A DNA stretch of 64,000 nucleotides from Blasia pusilla (GCA_050084515.1 CM114271.1:53816001-53880000), one strand, 5' to 3'; shown: positions 46,107 through 58,372, counted from the stretch's first letter. Notes: generated by a model from the letters alone, not told the origin. Numbers and translations are program-made.

Positions 46107-46346
46107 CTACTTCAGGATAAAGGCATGACTCCACGCTTGCCTCACGAGGTCGTCGACACTCCTCTGCAACTCTCGAGTCGTACCCCACAATGGTGAAGAG
46201 GTCTCGCCAACATGGGAAGAGACACCCGCCATGGCCTGTCTCTCCGTGGGACTATCCGCTACTGGGACATCCTCCGCATGTGCATTCCCCTCCATCAACT
46301 CTCCTGGCCAGTTAACACTACCTGTGAAAGCTGCCAACGTGGTCAT
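46107..46346 (-). other. Unrecognised linker between protease and methyltransferase, copy 2
   Basis: An 80-codon stretch containing SPTERQAMAGVSSHVG and TTRELQRSVDDLVRQAWSHA. It resembles no family I know. The same region is deleted in copy 1. It could be a spacer or an N-terminal extension of the methyltransferase. Confidence 0.5.
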
Positions 46347-46399
46347 AGACTTGCCTTGTGATCAACCACCTCGTCCCGCAAACTGCACGGGTAAGTGAC

Positions 46400-47143
46400 T
46401 CATCCGCCCATCACCTGACTGCCACCCTGGCCGATAAGCAACGGTCTCCTTCCAGAAGTCAAGGATGAATCCTAGGGGATATAACACTGTACTCCCCACC
46501 AACACATCGCACTCGGTGGTGTCGTAATCGCGACGCAGCGCACCATAGCACCATCCGTCGCATGCTCTGGCTGGACTCTGACAACTATCTCATGTCCAGT
46601 CATATACTGCGTGGGTGACACGCCCCCAATTAAGGTCTATATCTAGAAGGGACAAGGCTCAATGTTGGCCTTCCGTAACCCCAATGCTAAACACGCTACC
46701 TTCCCTAACATCAAGGGTTGCACTCCCGAATCAAGTAGGACGTGCTGCGGGTGATATATTGTCCCCGTCGGACTAACCAAGCAAAATACTCTAGCTTGGG
46801 TATCCAACAACACTACTCCAAGTGTCACCACTGCTCGCTCTATTGCCGATCGAGCTAGCATATCTACCAACTTCGCCGCCGCCGCATGCCATGACTCTGT
46901 GGGGAACATCCGAAGCACCGGCTCTGAGGGCAAGTCCACCACCTCCTCAACTACCTCTGAACAAGAAGCAGTCACCTCTCCATGCTCACACAATGTGGCG
47001 GCCAACCGGAACACCTCAGTTGGTCCAACTCCCAACGTTGCCAACTCTATGGCGGAAAATAGTGGAGTCTGACTCACTCTGGTGGCCACCTCCAACACTA
47101 TGGTTGACACTGACTCCACTCGAGCCGGCATAGGAGTTGTCAC
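46400..47143 (-). pseudogene. Protease of Gypsy copy 2
   Basis: The open frame 47,143-46,643 contains AIELATLGVGPTEVFRLAAT, then YHPQHVLLDSGVQPLMLGKV with the retropepsin DSG (Asp at 46,732-46,730). After a stop come EIVVRVQPEHATDGAMV and a DVLVG block (ILG-like flap end). This aspartic protease would process the polyprotein, including release of the methyltransferase. It is the only copy here with an intact DSG in this subfamily. Confidence 0.75.
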
Positions 47144-47173
47144 TCCAAGTCCTCGTGATGTTGACGTAGGTGC

Positions 47174-48900
47174 CTAAGTTGTAGGCACCGTTGGTCGTCG
47201 AGGCACCATCGATGGTGTGTGTAGTGCCTCCAACAATGTGAATGACTGTGGAACCTTGGCCTGGCGTCGATCGGTCCCCTCCGGTGGGTCAATCTCAACT
47301 CCACCTCTCGATGGCTCGATGCCTCTCGCAGCACCCCGAATCACCTCTACAGCCACCTCAACCTGAGCTGTACTACACATAAACCCCATACTGGCGAGAT
47401 CCTCACCCCGGTCAGGGTAAGAGGTAGAAGCTGGAGCCACACTAGCTGCTTGCAACTCTGTGCCTTCCCTGAGCTGCATCATCGTCATGGCAACAATCCT
47501 TTGCTCCAACTGATCGATGCGTGAGAGAAGTGCCGGCTTTGATGCTCCTGCTCCATCTCCTCTGGATGGTGATGGTCCTCTACCACCACGTCCAAGAAGA
47601 ACTCCCCGACCTCCTCCAGGACGACCGCCCCAAGGCCCTTGGCCTACCTCTAGACGTGCCTCTCGACGAATGTCATAACATCTATCCCTAGTGTGAACAT
47701 ATCTGTGACAATAGTCACACTGGTATTGTGGTGGAGCCATCCTGTGGGGCTCCGGAGCAATCAGATGCGCTCGTGGTCCTCTCCCATGTTGTGTGCAGTC
47801 TCTCTGCCTATAGGCCCCTCCACACGTCCAACAAGACAACATCGGTCCCTGCTGGGCAACATATGTAGGTACGGGTCCTTGCCTCATAGGCTCACGGTAC
47901 CCGCCCTGCTCTTTGGGCACGCTGGCCCGCTCCCGTGGTACTGGTGCTCGCTGTGGCACCTATGGGGTCACCGTCGCTCGTGGACCCGTTGACTCTCGAG
48001 AAAATCTAGTGGTCACTACTTGCTCCTCACTCATGTTGAGCTCAATACGCTCAGACAACTCAAAGACCACCTTCAATATGGGCTTCGTTGTATGAATGAG
48101 CACCACATCTCAGACTCTCCTCAGTAGTTCTCGGTCCAGAACCCTGTACCAATAGTGGACTAACTGCACCTCACTCACTCCATACGTAGCAATGATCAGC
48201 CTCCTTATGCGCGTGAATGTCTCTCTCAGACTCTCACTTGATCGTCGCTGAAAATCTTGTAGACTCTTCAGCTTGTCCATGCGTACGCCCTGATAGCTCT
48301 TCCCAACTGTCAAAAAAACTCCACTATGGGACTAAAGCTGGTGGCCCTCTACCACCAGAGGTCTCTGCCTTATCGCCTGTCTCACTGCCCTCCTCTCTAT
48401 CTAGTCTCCGGGCTGATGGTGTGGGTCTCTCTCCTCTAACGATCCCATCGTATACCTCGTGACCACTAGTAGACACATACCCTAGAGCCCAATACATCCT
48501 CTAGGCATCGATCTCTACTGGATATAGTGATCGAAACTCCATGTAGTCATCCATCGGAGGACCCTCCAAGTGATGGAACAACCCCTTCCATGCCATGAAA
48601 GGGTTGAACCGTGTTGGGGCCCGTATCTCCTGGAAGTCGCACCACGTGTCGAACTCCTAGATAAAATCATCTAAGTCGATGGTGCCCACTGCACCCGAGA
48701 AACGACACATGCCCCGATGGCCCATGTCGTCCATCTCCTGCCAAGTGATAGTGCCTCCGTCTGCGATCTCGTCACCAGACCCAGTGTCTAGTGATGACGA
48801 TCCAGCCACAGATGGATGTCGAGGTAGCTTCTCACTGGTAACCCCTCGGTATCTCACTCCACTCCGTGTCACTCCACTACTACTGCTCGCACTACCCCGT
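47174..48900 (-). pseudogene. gag of Gypsy copy 2
   Basis: From 48,872: MTRSGVRYRGVTSEKLPRHP, GSGDEIADGGTITWQEMDDM, SGAVGTIDLDDFI, a stop, FNPFMAWKGLFHHLEG, then SSESLRETFTRIRRLIIATY (48,235-48,175). The frame 47,959-47,174 holds knuckle 1 CWTCGGAYRQRDC and knuckle 2 CDYCHRYVHTRDRC (near 47,715-47,670), a Gly/Arg-rich tail and ALLSRIDQLEQRIVAMTMMQ (coiled-coil-like). Several stops and one shift. Confidence 0.75.
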
Positions 48901-49487
48901 TCTTTCGGACCTTGGAAGAACGCCGTGATGACAACCCTGTCTCACTCGCTCAAGCACTTAGATTCACCGAGAGTCTCCCACACTTCTCACTAGCTCACCT
49001 ATGCTAACGTCAATCCAGTGTTGGCACACCCGGCCTAAAACTCCACTCCTCAATCTACATCGGCATATCGAGCCTCGTCCACCCCGTGCTATCAAGGAAT
49101 CCGGACGCTAGCACCCTTGTCCTATCTCACACACATACAAGAGAGGTGCTCCAACGGCCCAACATGATAAAAATGGCTTAGGAAAGCCATCTTCCTCTCT
49201 TATATAGGGTTGAGAAGAGCCAAAAGGCTCTTCCCCTAAAAATAGCCATCTACTTGGTAACCTACGCGCACAGGTTACCAGGGGCAGGTGACCTGGTCAA
49301 CAAGTCACCCGGTTGTGGAAGACCTAAACAAGAAAGTTGTTAGAAACGATATTCCTGACACAATGGACCTATCCTCAACCTCATCCGACACCGTGGGACA
49401 AAGTTACATTCAAGATAGTCCGCTTGCTCCTACGCCCTATCCACGATAGATCTCGGCCTAACGGCTACTCAAATGTGACAGACATGA
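48901..49487 (-). repeat. Leader and probable 5' terminal segment of Gypsy copy 2
   Basis: Non-coding. A TATATA element (49,200-49,206) and a TGTCATGTCTGTCAC start near 49,487 on the - strand suggest the element's 5' end and promoter. It is not similar to the B segment at the element's 3' end (34,554-34,690), so the two ends are not simple terminal repeats. Confidence 0.5.
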
Positions 49488-50769
49488 CATCTATATAGTT
49501 ATAGTAAGATAAGTAGGACGTTGAGCAAAATAAGAGTAGAGAATGTTGTAATCAACTTGAGGATCATCAATCCTCATGAGATTATCGATATGGAGCAGAT
49601 CCTTAATAAGAGTAGGCACCCCAAAACTTGAGACAAAGCCCAAGCCCCCGAGCGGGACCCCCAAGATCACTAGATGCAAAGACCTCTAATAGGTGTCATT
49701 AATATTTTGGTTAAATAAAGATCATTGGGTTGAGCATACGAGGTATCAAGGTGGAAGGCACGTGCAAAATATGAAATATCAATCATTGAGCAAGGATGCA
49801 TCCTTTGGAGGGCATTGATAGTAATATTTGTTGGAGGCACCATGCTCATTGGGCAACGAGTGCATGCGGTTGGAAAGTACTCAAGTTCAAGTGTCCTACA
49901 TTATTGCAACTTGACTGCTATAATATCATCTAGCAGAAAACCAAATGAAGTTATGCATATGGTGTATGCCACAAACTTGCTTTGAAGACTCCCAATCACC
50001 CCCTCAAAAGTAGCTTAATCGGGCCACAACCTCTCTAGGGCCGGCCTTCCTTCCTTGAGTATAGTGAAGACGTTATTGTTGAAGGAGAATTACTAGATAC
50101 CTAGAGAGCTCATACATATGTTTAAGTGCAATCCTAGATAGGGGGAGAAGGAAAGCATGATGGAGTTCATCTTGAATAGTATGGAGGATTCTATGGAATA
50201 ACCTTGGAAAGGGAAAACGGATCTCAATGAGACTTATGATATTGCCATAGTTTGGATCAATATGAAGGGCATGCGGAGCCCATGTTTAAGTATATGACAT
50301 GGATAAACATGTCCTCTTCACTAATCGGCCTCCCTCCCTCAAGTCACATGTGTGCCCGTCATCACTCTGCCACATCATCTCTAAGCTCCCAAAATAGTAA
50401 GTTTATTAATATCGCTTTGAATGAGTCCAAAATAGCAAGAAATCTACTCTCTTAAATTACCCTAGTCTTTAAAAGATCATTCTTAACCTCATGTGGTTGT
50501 CCTTCAACCTTTAAGAAGTAATTTTACAAATACTAGTTAATGTAGTGCAAAAGTCGCGAAAACTTAGTTGTGTGAAGATGAGCACCTCCAAGCTTCTCCT
50601 TGGGATGTATCCCTCTCAAAGACCCAAGCGTCCAACTAGGTAATATGAGCACACAAGTCACCTCATCTTGCTGAACAAATTTCCAAAAAATCAAGAACCT
50701 CCAAGAAGGCTTGAAGAAAGCCCCTAAAGGATAATATGTATACATAAGTGACCAAGGAAGGCCAATAGG
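49488..50769. other. Intergenic, with one LTR-A fragment
   Basis: About 50,385-50,520 on the - strand resembles segment A (cognate of the AACTTACTATTTTAGG block). Nothing else was recognised. Confidence 0.4.
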
Positions 50770-51059
50770 TCACTGTCACGTCTTTTAGGATGGATCAAAG
50801 AGTATCTTTTGAGGAGATTTGAGGACAACGTCATGAGATCAAGGATGATATGTTGAGGACTCGAGTAACCTAAGAGAGCAGGTTTTCCCTTCGTTTTGGC
50901 TCATTTGGAGCTATATGGAGGAACTTACTATTTTGGGTAATTTTCTATTAGGAATATAGTTTCCTTTTCACTTATGGAAGTGGCCCTTGACCCCTTGCCT
51001 CCTCCTTGCCTTGTGAGTAATCTCCAAGCCTTTCATTAGGAGAATGGATTTGGAGAGTT

Positions 51060-51146
<87 letters not shown>

Positions 51147-51297
51147 GTGAGTGATTGTGATTTGATTGGAGATATTTTGGTAAAAAATCATCTCAGTGTT
51201 CATCTGCCATGTGTGAATATCGTATTTTGTATATTTTTGTTTATAGTTGACGACAAAAATGTATGTTGTGTAGCGATGTGTATGCGCATAAGATCAC
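50770..51297 (+). mobile_element. Solo A-B element of the Gypsy family with TCAC target repeat
   Basis: A 520-bp unit (50,774-51,293) starts TGTCACGTCTTTTAGGATGG and ends GATGTGTATGCGCATAAGA. It holds segment A fused directly to segment B (TTGGAGATATTTTGG near 51,163). TCAC flanks both ends (50,770-50,773 and 51,294-51,297). The GA-rich part of A has expanded into a (GA)n tract of about 82 bp (51,061-51,142). This is the product expected from recombination between A1 and A2. Confidence 0.75.
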
Positions 51298-52157
51298 TCA
51301 TAGATTGCCACACCAAATTACACACATATTCTCCCTATCAAAGCCTATTATCTACTCTTGCTCAACTATAACTAGCGTGATATAACCAATGCGCAAATGT
51401 TATCAAATGATTATCGATTGGGTCAACATCACGTGACCATAAATGGTAAGAAGGGTTTTTGTTGAAAATGTCGATCCTGATGTAATGGATATGTGATTCA
51501 CCTCATTTGACCACTTAGTATAAAGTTATGCCCGAATAGAAGGATGGTTTCCCACATTGTCGATAGGTAGAACTCAACTTGTCAACCGAATATCATGTTA
51601 CAAATCAAACCAATGATCATGCGAATAATGTTACTTAAATTTAATGTATCTTCTAAGATCAAAGAGCATAGAAATCACTTCAATAAAATGTAACAAAGCT
51701 AAAATCTACACAAGTGAGCAAGAAATTAAATAAAATATTCGATTGTGGAAACAAAAATTCTTACCGAGATAAAAAATCATATTTGATTATGGCCAATGAG
51801 GTCATTGATGACTTGAGAGTTGACAATACTAACCAATGGAAAATATTAATAGAAATTATGGCTATCAATACAACGCTATTTAACCAATAATAAAAAAACA
51901 CATTTATCTCATTCACTCCATAAAACCACCATTTCCTCATAAGATTGCCTAAGAATTCATCTTGCTTGTTGGAAGTTAAACTAGTGTAATAGTATGGGAT
52001 GAGATAGGTGGTTAAGAAGAATTGGACAATGCTTTCGGAGGACGGAGGTTTCTAAGGAAAGGGGAAACTTGGAGGTAGACATGGGCCCGGATCTCCATGG
52101 TAACATCCTAGCCACATCATGGTTCCATCACGCCATGACACCGACGAAAAAAAGTTA
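51298..52157. other. AT-rich intergenic DNA
   Basis: No coding frame, RNA gene or repeat was recognised. Confidence 0.35.
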
Positions 52158-52394
52158 AGGCGACACTCGGAGGAGTTGTAGACGAAAATAAAATTTTATG
52201 TACTAAATGAAAGATGTGTGCAAAATCAGATTTTTTGTCATTCATTTGAAATCATTCTAGATGTGAATAAATGTTTAGGCGACGCTGAGGAGTTGTAGAC
52301 GAAAATAAATTTTTATGTACTAAATGAAAGATGTGTGAATAATCAGATTTGTTGTCATTCATTTGAAATCATTATAGATGTAAATAAATGTTTT
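52158..52394. repeat. Tandem duplication of about 119 bp
   Basis: Unit 1 is 52,158-52,276 and unit 2 is 52,277-52,394. Both start AGGCGAC and end ATAAATGTTT. A handful of substitutions and small gaps separate them. Confidence 0.8.
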
Positions 52395-53620
52395 AAGGAT
52401 CTGTTTTGTGAACAGGGTTATAAGAAATCACATAAAACTACGGACCAAGATTCCATCTCTGAATGGGGGAGAATCTTCAAGATTCACCCGCCACCTCACC
52501 CTACACGGGTGTCGCAGTGGCGGGGTTGGTTGGGGTGGGACCCTACCATAAGAGGACAAGTGTGATGAGTCAAGCTATTATCTCCATGTCATTTTCCCGT
52601 TTATTGATTGAATTTAGTTTTCCCGACAGATTTATCTGTTTGATAGTTGATAAAGAATGAGCTTTCAACGGCCGACACTTGGCGGTGGTCCGATCCCGGC
52701 AGAATCGGGCAGATGCAGATCGTAGGAGTATGGTGAGTCACCGTCCGTCGGTGAGGAGTCCGAAGTCTCCGAAGTTCCGGACGGAGGGAAGAATCTGTCT
52801 GCCGAAGCTGGAGGTGGTGGGCTGGCTGCTTCGATGTCTGCCAGCTTTGCACATTCGAGCCAAGATTAGGCCGGTTAGCTGTGAGAAGGGAGAGTGGAGT
52901 CAGTGGACTCGCAGCTTCTTTCTCTCTCTCTTCCTCTCTGTATGGTAGCTTCGGAAGATTCTTGAGCTGCGGCGATCTCTGCCACCTGTGCAATGGAGCC
53001 AGCTTCGCGGCCGTCGAGCCCGACTAGAGGGCCCACCGGGAGGCTGGGGACGAACGAGGTGGCTCTAACGAGATCTTTCTTTCTTCCTTCCTTTCTTTCT
53101 CTTCTGTCAGATGGGGCCCACGAGTCTCTGCTCATCCAACAACATCCAGGCCCTCACCGAGCTCTCTCCATCTGGCGGCGTCGGCAGATTCTCGCGCGGG
53201 CTGGACGTCCGCCAGCTGTGCCTCCGAACGAAGATTCAGTCAGCTCCGTGCCTTTCGAATCCCATCCGGGGCCCACCTGCAACGAGCGAGTCGAGGAACG
53301 GGGTTCCCTCCGATTCTCTCCCTCCCACCGCTTCGGCAGATTCCTCAGCTTCGACCCCCTCTCCCATTCCAGTCCCGCTCATCCGAACGAACGAACCACG
53401 AACACGCTCTCCCCTCCCTCGCTCTCTCTCCGTAGGGCCCACCGAGCTCCTGAGCGGGACCCAGACAGCATCGGAGGAGGATTCTCGGCCCCCGAGATCC
53501 ATTTCTTCTTCTCCCCTCCCCGCCGCGCACGGGCGGACCCACCTCTGGGCCCCGCACGGCAGTCCCGAGACTCCAAACCCGGAATCTCTGGTCTCCCCTC
53601 CCCACTCCCCTTGCAAGGCC
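52395..53620 (+). promoter_or_regulatory. GC-rich upstream region of the decarboxylase gene
   Basis: From about 52,660 the base composition turns GC-rich, and long overlapping open frames appear on both strands (up to 372 codons). They overlap each other and the gene start, lack family similarity and run through low-complexity CT-rich DNA. I read the region as promoter-proximal CpG-rich sequence. Confidence 0.4.
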
Positions 53621-53628
53621 TATAAATA
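53621..53628 (+). promoter_or_regulatory. TATA box of the decarboxylase gene
   Basis: TATAAATA in a GC-rich context, 286 bp before the ATG at 53,907. A CT-rich initiator-like stretch follows (53,690-53,710). The implied 5' UTR is about 250 bp and ends in a GGAA-repeat tract (53,840-53,900). Confidence 0.6.
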
Positions 53629-53906
53629 CCGGCTCTCCCCCTCCCCTCTAACCTTCTCCTTCACATACCCCATCTACCCCCCCACCTTCTCTCTCTCTCT
53701 CTCGACTCCCGCGCTCGGAGTCTCCGAGCTCCGGTCGAATCTGAATCTCTCTCGGTCGCTCGCCTACCCGCCCGGCCGCCCCCGGTGGCGTCGTCGCGGT
53801 TCGAACTCACCGACTCACGCACGGACGGATTTCCGGGCGGAAGGAAGGAAGGAAGGAAAGGAAGGGAAGGAAGAAGAGGAAAAGAAAAGAAAAGGAGGCG
53901 CGCGCG

Positions 53907-56900
53907 ATGGCGAAGACGAGCGTGGAGAGTTCGATTCTGACCACTTTCTCTCAGAATCGAACTCTTTCAGCTGCGGCCGCAGCAGCCGCGGCGGCGGCAG
54001 CAGCAGCCGCCGCGACGTCACTGGGATCCAACACCAAAGATGCCCGCTTGCAACAACAACAACAGCAGCAGCAGCAAATCAAATCTCCCGTGGCTCGCTT
54101 GCCCCAAGAATTCCCCCTCGCCACCTTCGTCGACAAACAACGGCTGCCCCATCATCCACCGGCGCCAGCGCAACAAGAACCACGAGTCGACGGCGACGAA
54201 GAAGAGGAAGAAGATGGAGGAGCGGATAACGCTCGAAACGGAGGAGGAGGAGGAGGAGAAGAAGAAGAAGAAGATGACGGTGTCGAGGTGGGAGGAGTGC
54301 CCGGGGCAGATGGACGCCGCGATGCCGCGCTGGTGCTGGGGAAGAATTTCCACGAGTTCTGCCTCACCATCACGGAGCCGGAGTTCGACGACGAGATCAC
54401 GGGGGAGAAGGAGGCGTACATGGCCGGGGTTCTGGCTCGCTACCGGAAAAGACTGGTCGAGAGGACCAAGTTCCATCTAGGTATGGATATTCTGCTGCTC
54501 CTTGCCTCAGAATCAGAATCAGGGCCAGTGTCAGTGCCATGCAAACCCCCCGCCCTCGTGTCCTGTCGATTCTCTCCAAGTTCATGGCGCCGTGTGTCCT
54601 ATCCCTGACGAGATGCTCGTCTCACGAATTGGGCCTGTCTGACGATGCCGCCCGGGATTCTTCAGTTTAGGCGCTTCGGTTTAGGATGCCGTTCTCGTCG
54701 GTGCAGATCCCACGATCTGCACTGGCGGGGAAGCCTCTCTTTGCTGCACTGGTAGTTACTGTGGGGTTAGCGATTGAGTGAGTGGGGTTCGGTGGTGCCG
54801 TGTCTGTGCAGGCTATCCTTACAATCTCGACTTCGACTACGGCGCATTGTCGCAGCTGCAGCACTTTTCCATCAACAATCTGGGCGATCCGTTCATCGAG
54901 AGCAACTATGGGGTGCACTCCAGGCAGTTCGAAGTGGGAGTTCTGGATTGGTTTGCCCGTCTCTGGGAGCTTGAGAAAGACGAGTACTGGGGATACATCA
55001 CCAACTGTGGCACCGAAGGCAATCTCCATGGCATCTTAGTGGGGTCCGTTCGCCACTCCTGCTCTCCAGCCGTATTCCAAATTTCCCTCGAAAGATTGGC
55101 AGGAAGAGATGTGTTGTGCAACTGCATCCCACATGTCTGTCTAGATAGACCAGAATCGGCCCTGACTGTTTTATCAACAGCCAGATTCCTGTTGTCGTGA
55201 CGATGCTCGTTTACAGCCTTGCATTGTGCCCGAAGATCCAAGGGGGAACCGGTCCTTTCAGATTTACAATCCAGATGCATTGTGATAGTGTTTTTAAATT
55301 TTTTTAAAATTCTGTTCGTTGCATTCAGTTATGAATTGCACTCAAAAATCTGTTGGCAAATGTTTAGTTGCAGTACATCCACACACTGTTGTATCTACAT
55401 ACAACAGAACTGTCTTCGTTAACCAGATTCTACTCTCGTGGTGAAGTTCCCGTATGTTTGCCTGTCACTTAATCTCTCTGATTGGTTTGCTCTCTTCTGT
55501 ATTGCGTTCCCCTTAGTGCTGTCTAGAGCGTCTTTAGGGCTCCAAGAAAAAAGGAACAGGAGAGGAGATGGTTCGTTGGTGGGTCGAGTTTTGACGTGAA
55601 TCATGGCTGTGTTTGTGTTGGCAGGAGAGAGGTCCACCCCACTGGAGTCCTGTATGCATCCAGGGACTCTCATTACTCCGTTTTCAAAGCAGCAAGGATG
55701 TACAGAATGGATATCGTGAAAGTCAACACTTTGATGTCGGGCGAAATTGACTGCTCCGACCTCAAGCGCAAGTTATTACAGAGGGCAGATAAGCCTGCAA
55801 TTCTGAATGTGAACATTGGTAAGCTCCTCCTCACTCCTCAAGAAACCTTTTCCTGCTTGAGGTTGATTGTTTGTAGAGAATAGGTGGATCATTTCACTGA
55901 TTTCCACAAGCACATGATAGTTTGATAACTCTGTACTGGTGTGCTTCCATTCGAGTCAAGGAACTGTGCCGTAGTTGATCGGTGGTGATGTGCAGGTGGA
56001 AGAGAGATTCATGTGATTGGGGATTAGTGAGATGTATGATATGGATGTGCTCCCCTCCTGAATGGTTTGTATTTCTGGGCTGCAGGAACCACTGTGAAAG
56101 GAGCAGTTGACGATCTAGATCTAGTACTGAAAACTTTGCAAGAGGTGGGCTTTACCGAAGACAGATTCTACATCCATTGTGATGGTGCTTTGTTCGGACT
56201 CATGATGCCGTTTGTTAAGAAAGTAAGCCCACTCACTCACTCCTGTGCAAGTGGAAATCGAGCTGTAAACAGAAAACTTTGAAGCTTGGGTATGTTGAAA
56301 TTGCTGATGCAAAATTTCACTCTTTACTTCTCCCTTTTTTTTCAAGACATTTTTACTTATGGTGATGTATGTATGTTGGTACCTTTGCAGGCCCCAAAAG
56401 TAACCTTCAAGAAGCCCATAGGTAGTGTCAGTGTTTCAGGACACAAGTTTGTAGGTTGTCCCATGCCATGTGGAGTGCAGATCACAAGAATGGAGCACAT
56501 CAACTGTCTGTCCAACAATGTGGAGTACTTAGCTTCAAGAGATGCTACCATCATGGGCAGTCGAAATGGACACGCTCCCATCTTCCTTTGGTATACCCTC
56601 AACCGCAAAGGATATCGAGGATTTCAAAAGGAAGTGCAGCGATGTCTGAGGAATGCGCATTACTTGAAGGAATGCCTGAAAGCTGCCAGCTTTGGGGTTA
56701 TGCTCAACGAACTCAGCAGCACAGTGGTGTTTGAGCGGCCTCAAGATGAGAAATTTGTCTTGAAATGGCAATTAGCCTGCCAAGGCATGATAGCGCATGC
56801 CGTGGTCATGCCCAGTGTGACGGTAGAGAAGTTGGACAAGTTTGTGTCTGAACTCATCGAAAGTCGCAAAAACTGCTTTAAGGATGGCAAAGTTGTTGTG

Positions 56901-56987
56901 CCATGCATCATGGAGGAAGTAGGTGCAGAGAATTGTGCCTGCGTGCAATGCAAGAAGATGGTAGCATCACCTTGCAGTGTTCGCTGA
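53907..56987 (+). CDS. SDC: Serine decarboxylase (PLP-dependent group II decarboxylase)
   Basis: Converts serine to ethanolamine, feeding choline and phospholipid synthesis in plants (family knowledge). Exons 53,907-54,480, 54,812-55,043, 55,625-55,818, 56,086-56,222 and 56,391-56,987 join to 577 codons plus TGA in frame, all GT-AG. The core starts at [20 protein letters not shown] (54,411) and continues [92 protein letters not shown] and [11 protein letters not shown]. The PLP Lys lies in [17 protein letters not shown] (56,421-56,471). The C-terminus has several Cys (CACVQCKK). The N-terminal roughly 165 residues are low complexity (Ala run, Gln run, acidic Glu run, Gly) and longer than in the Arabidopsis enzyme of about 480 residues. 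The ATG at 53,907 is the only in-frame start before the Ala run. Confidence 0.93.
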
Positions 56988-58150
56988 GATACCGGACAAC
57001 GTTAGTTTATCCAGCAGATGGGGAGCAAAACAAGGCTTTAATTTCGCAAGCAGGTGGAGACCAAAGCTTTAGTTTGTTCTGCAGATCAATCGCAGAGCTC
57101 CAGTGAACTGCAAGGCAGGAAGGGTGTGGAAATCATGATCCATCCCTTCTGCTTTAGAGGCCTCAGAAGAGAACCACATCTCAATCTTTTGTACATAATG
57201 GACAGAAAGTGCTTTCTAGTTCGGGTCAGCAGTCTTTGTGGGCATATAGAGCTATATCGGTGTGCAAGCACAAAAGCCTCTTGGCCTTTGGAGGAAGCCC
57301 ACCAACAAGGATTGGGGGACAACTTGTAGAACACCACTTCAAAGTTCCGTCACGACTAACTGCCTCAACACATTGTGGGGTTATTGTTGCAGAAAAGGTG
57401 ATCGTTGATCTATAGGTATGAGTGACTGTCCTTAGGGAGGAAGCAGTGTGATTCATCAATATGCACCAGTATTCTTCTACTTGAGAGGAAGTAGTGATTC
57501 ATTGATTTGTACCAGTATTCTTCTGCTCAAGATGAAGTAGTGTGATTCATTGACATGTACCAGTATTCCTCTGCTTGAGAAGTAGTGTGATTCATCGATT
57601 TGTACAAGTATTCTTCTGTTTGAGAAGAAGTAGCGCGATACCAAAGCAAGAGAAAGAAAATACCGCTTTCTCATCCTTATCATTCATTTCTCATCTTTCC
57701 TTCCTCACTCCATGATGGTAATCATGCACTGTGGATGGCTTTGGCTTGAACATTTTGGACTGGTTTTGGATCTGTTTCCTTTTGGTGGTCTTTTACTCCC
57801 CATTTCATGGACTGAATTTTGTACCATATTTGCCTTTTGGTCCACCATTTATGTTTGAGAGGTAATTCCAAGCCACCCGAAAAACCTCACCTCCTCTTCT
57901 ATGTCCATCATCATTACATCAGGATCTGTCCTCCCCCATTCCAAGATTGGTTCTTTTGTGTATCATGGAAGGCATCTCGGAAACTGTTTTGTAATGGTGT
58001 TTTTATTTTGTTTGAAGGATGGTTCCAAGGAACATGAAATCATGCTCACTTGCTTGCATATGCATATTATTCTTTGTTTGACTCCCCTTCCTCATTCTAT
58101 GATTTGGATGCCATTTGATATATCATCTTGGAAGTGATTGAATCTTGCCG
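56988..58150 (+). other. Downstream/3' UTR region of the decarboxylase
   Basis: No further coding frame with support. It contains the minisatellite of 57,442-57,640. T-rich sequence follows to about 58,100; no polyadenylation site could be fixed. Confidence 0.4.
57442..57640. repeat. 45-48-bp minisatellite, about 4 copies
   Basis: Units start with AGYAGTG at 57,442, 57,490, 57,536, 57,581 and 57,629 (partial). Each carries GATTCAT, a TGTACCAGTATTC block (or variant) and TTCTGCTTGAG. Confidence 0.8.
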
Positions 58151-58165
58151 TACATGGATCGTACA

Positions 58166-58200
58166 ATGTGGTGGAATAAGTTCTATGTAGAACTTATTTC
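58166..58200. repeat. Short inverted repeat
   Basis: AATAAGTTCTA and TAGAACTTATT face each other with a loop of a few bases. It could form a small hairpin or act as a terminator-like structure; no function is implied. Confidence 0.5.
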
Positions 58201-58300
58201 AGATTCGACACTAAAAACTCATGTTGTTTGATTGGAATAATTTTCTTCACATACCTTTCAAACTTACATATGTTCAGATGTTATCCTATGCTAAGCATCG

Positions 58301-58372
58301 TGAATGTCAATTGTATGACGCCCCATACAAGAGGGGTGAATGTCAATTGTATGACGCCCCATACAAGAGGGG
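58301..58372. repeat. 36-bp tandem duplication
   Basis: TGAATGTCAATTGTATGACG followed by CCCCATACAAGAGGGG occurs at 58,301 and again, identical, at 58,337. The perfect match suggests a recent event. Confidence 0.85.

Larger units (their letters stand above)
44119..49487 (-). mobile_element. 5' half of Gypsy copy 2 (gag, protease, methyltransferase, RT N-terminus)
   Basis: Same family as copy 1 but a diverged subfamily. The - strand order is leader with TATA element (TATATA at 49,200-49,206), gag (48.9-47.2 kb), protease, an unrecognised linker, methyltransferase, RT up to the residues before the catalytic IDD. It ends at 44,122 where copy 1 is inserted. The remaining half lies at 32,033-34,690. 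The 5' end is probably near 49,487 (TGTC-rich start on the - strand). Many stops and shifts. Confidence 0.8.

Noticed and set aside
52993-54229. Long + strand open frames of 210 and 372 codons upstream of and overlapping the decarboxylase start
   Set aside because: They overlap each other, cross the TATA box and the true first exon in the wrong frame, and consist of Pro/Ser/Arg-rich translations of CT-rich DNA. The exon chain for serine decarboxylase accounts for the locus.
54018-54476. Antisense frame of 152 codons across the first decarboxylase exon
   Set aside because: Its Leu and Ser runs are the complement of the sense Gln, Glu and Gly tracts; no independent similarity.
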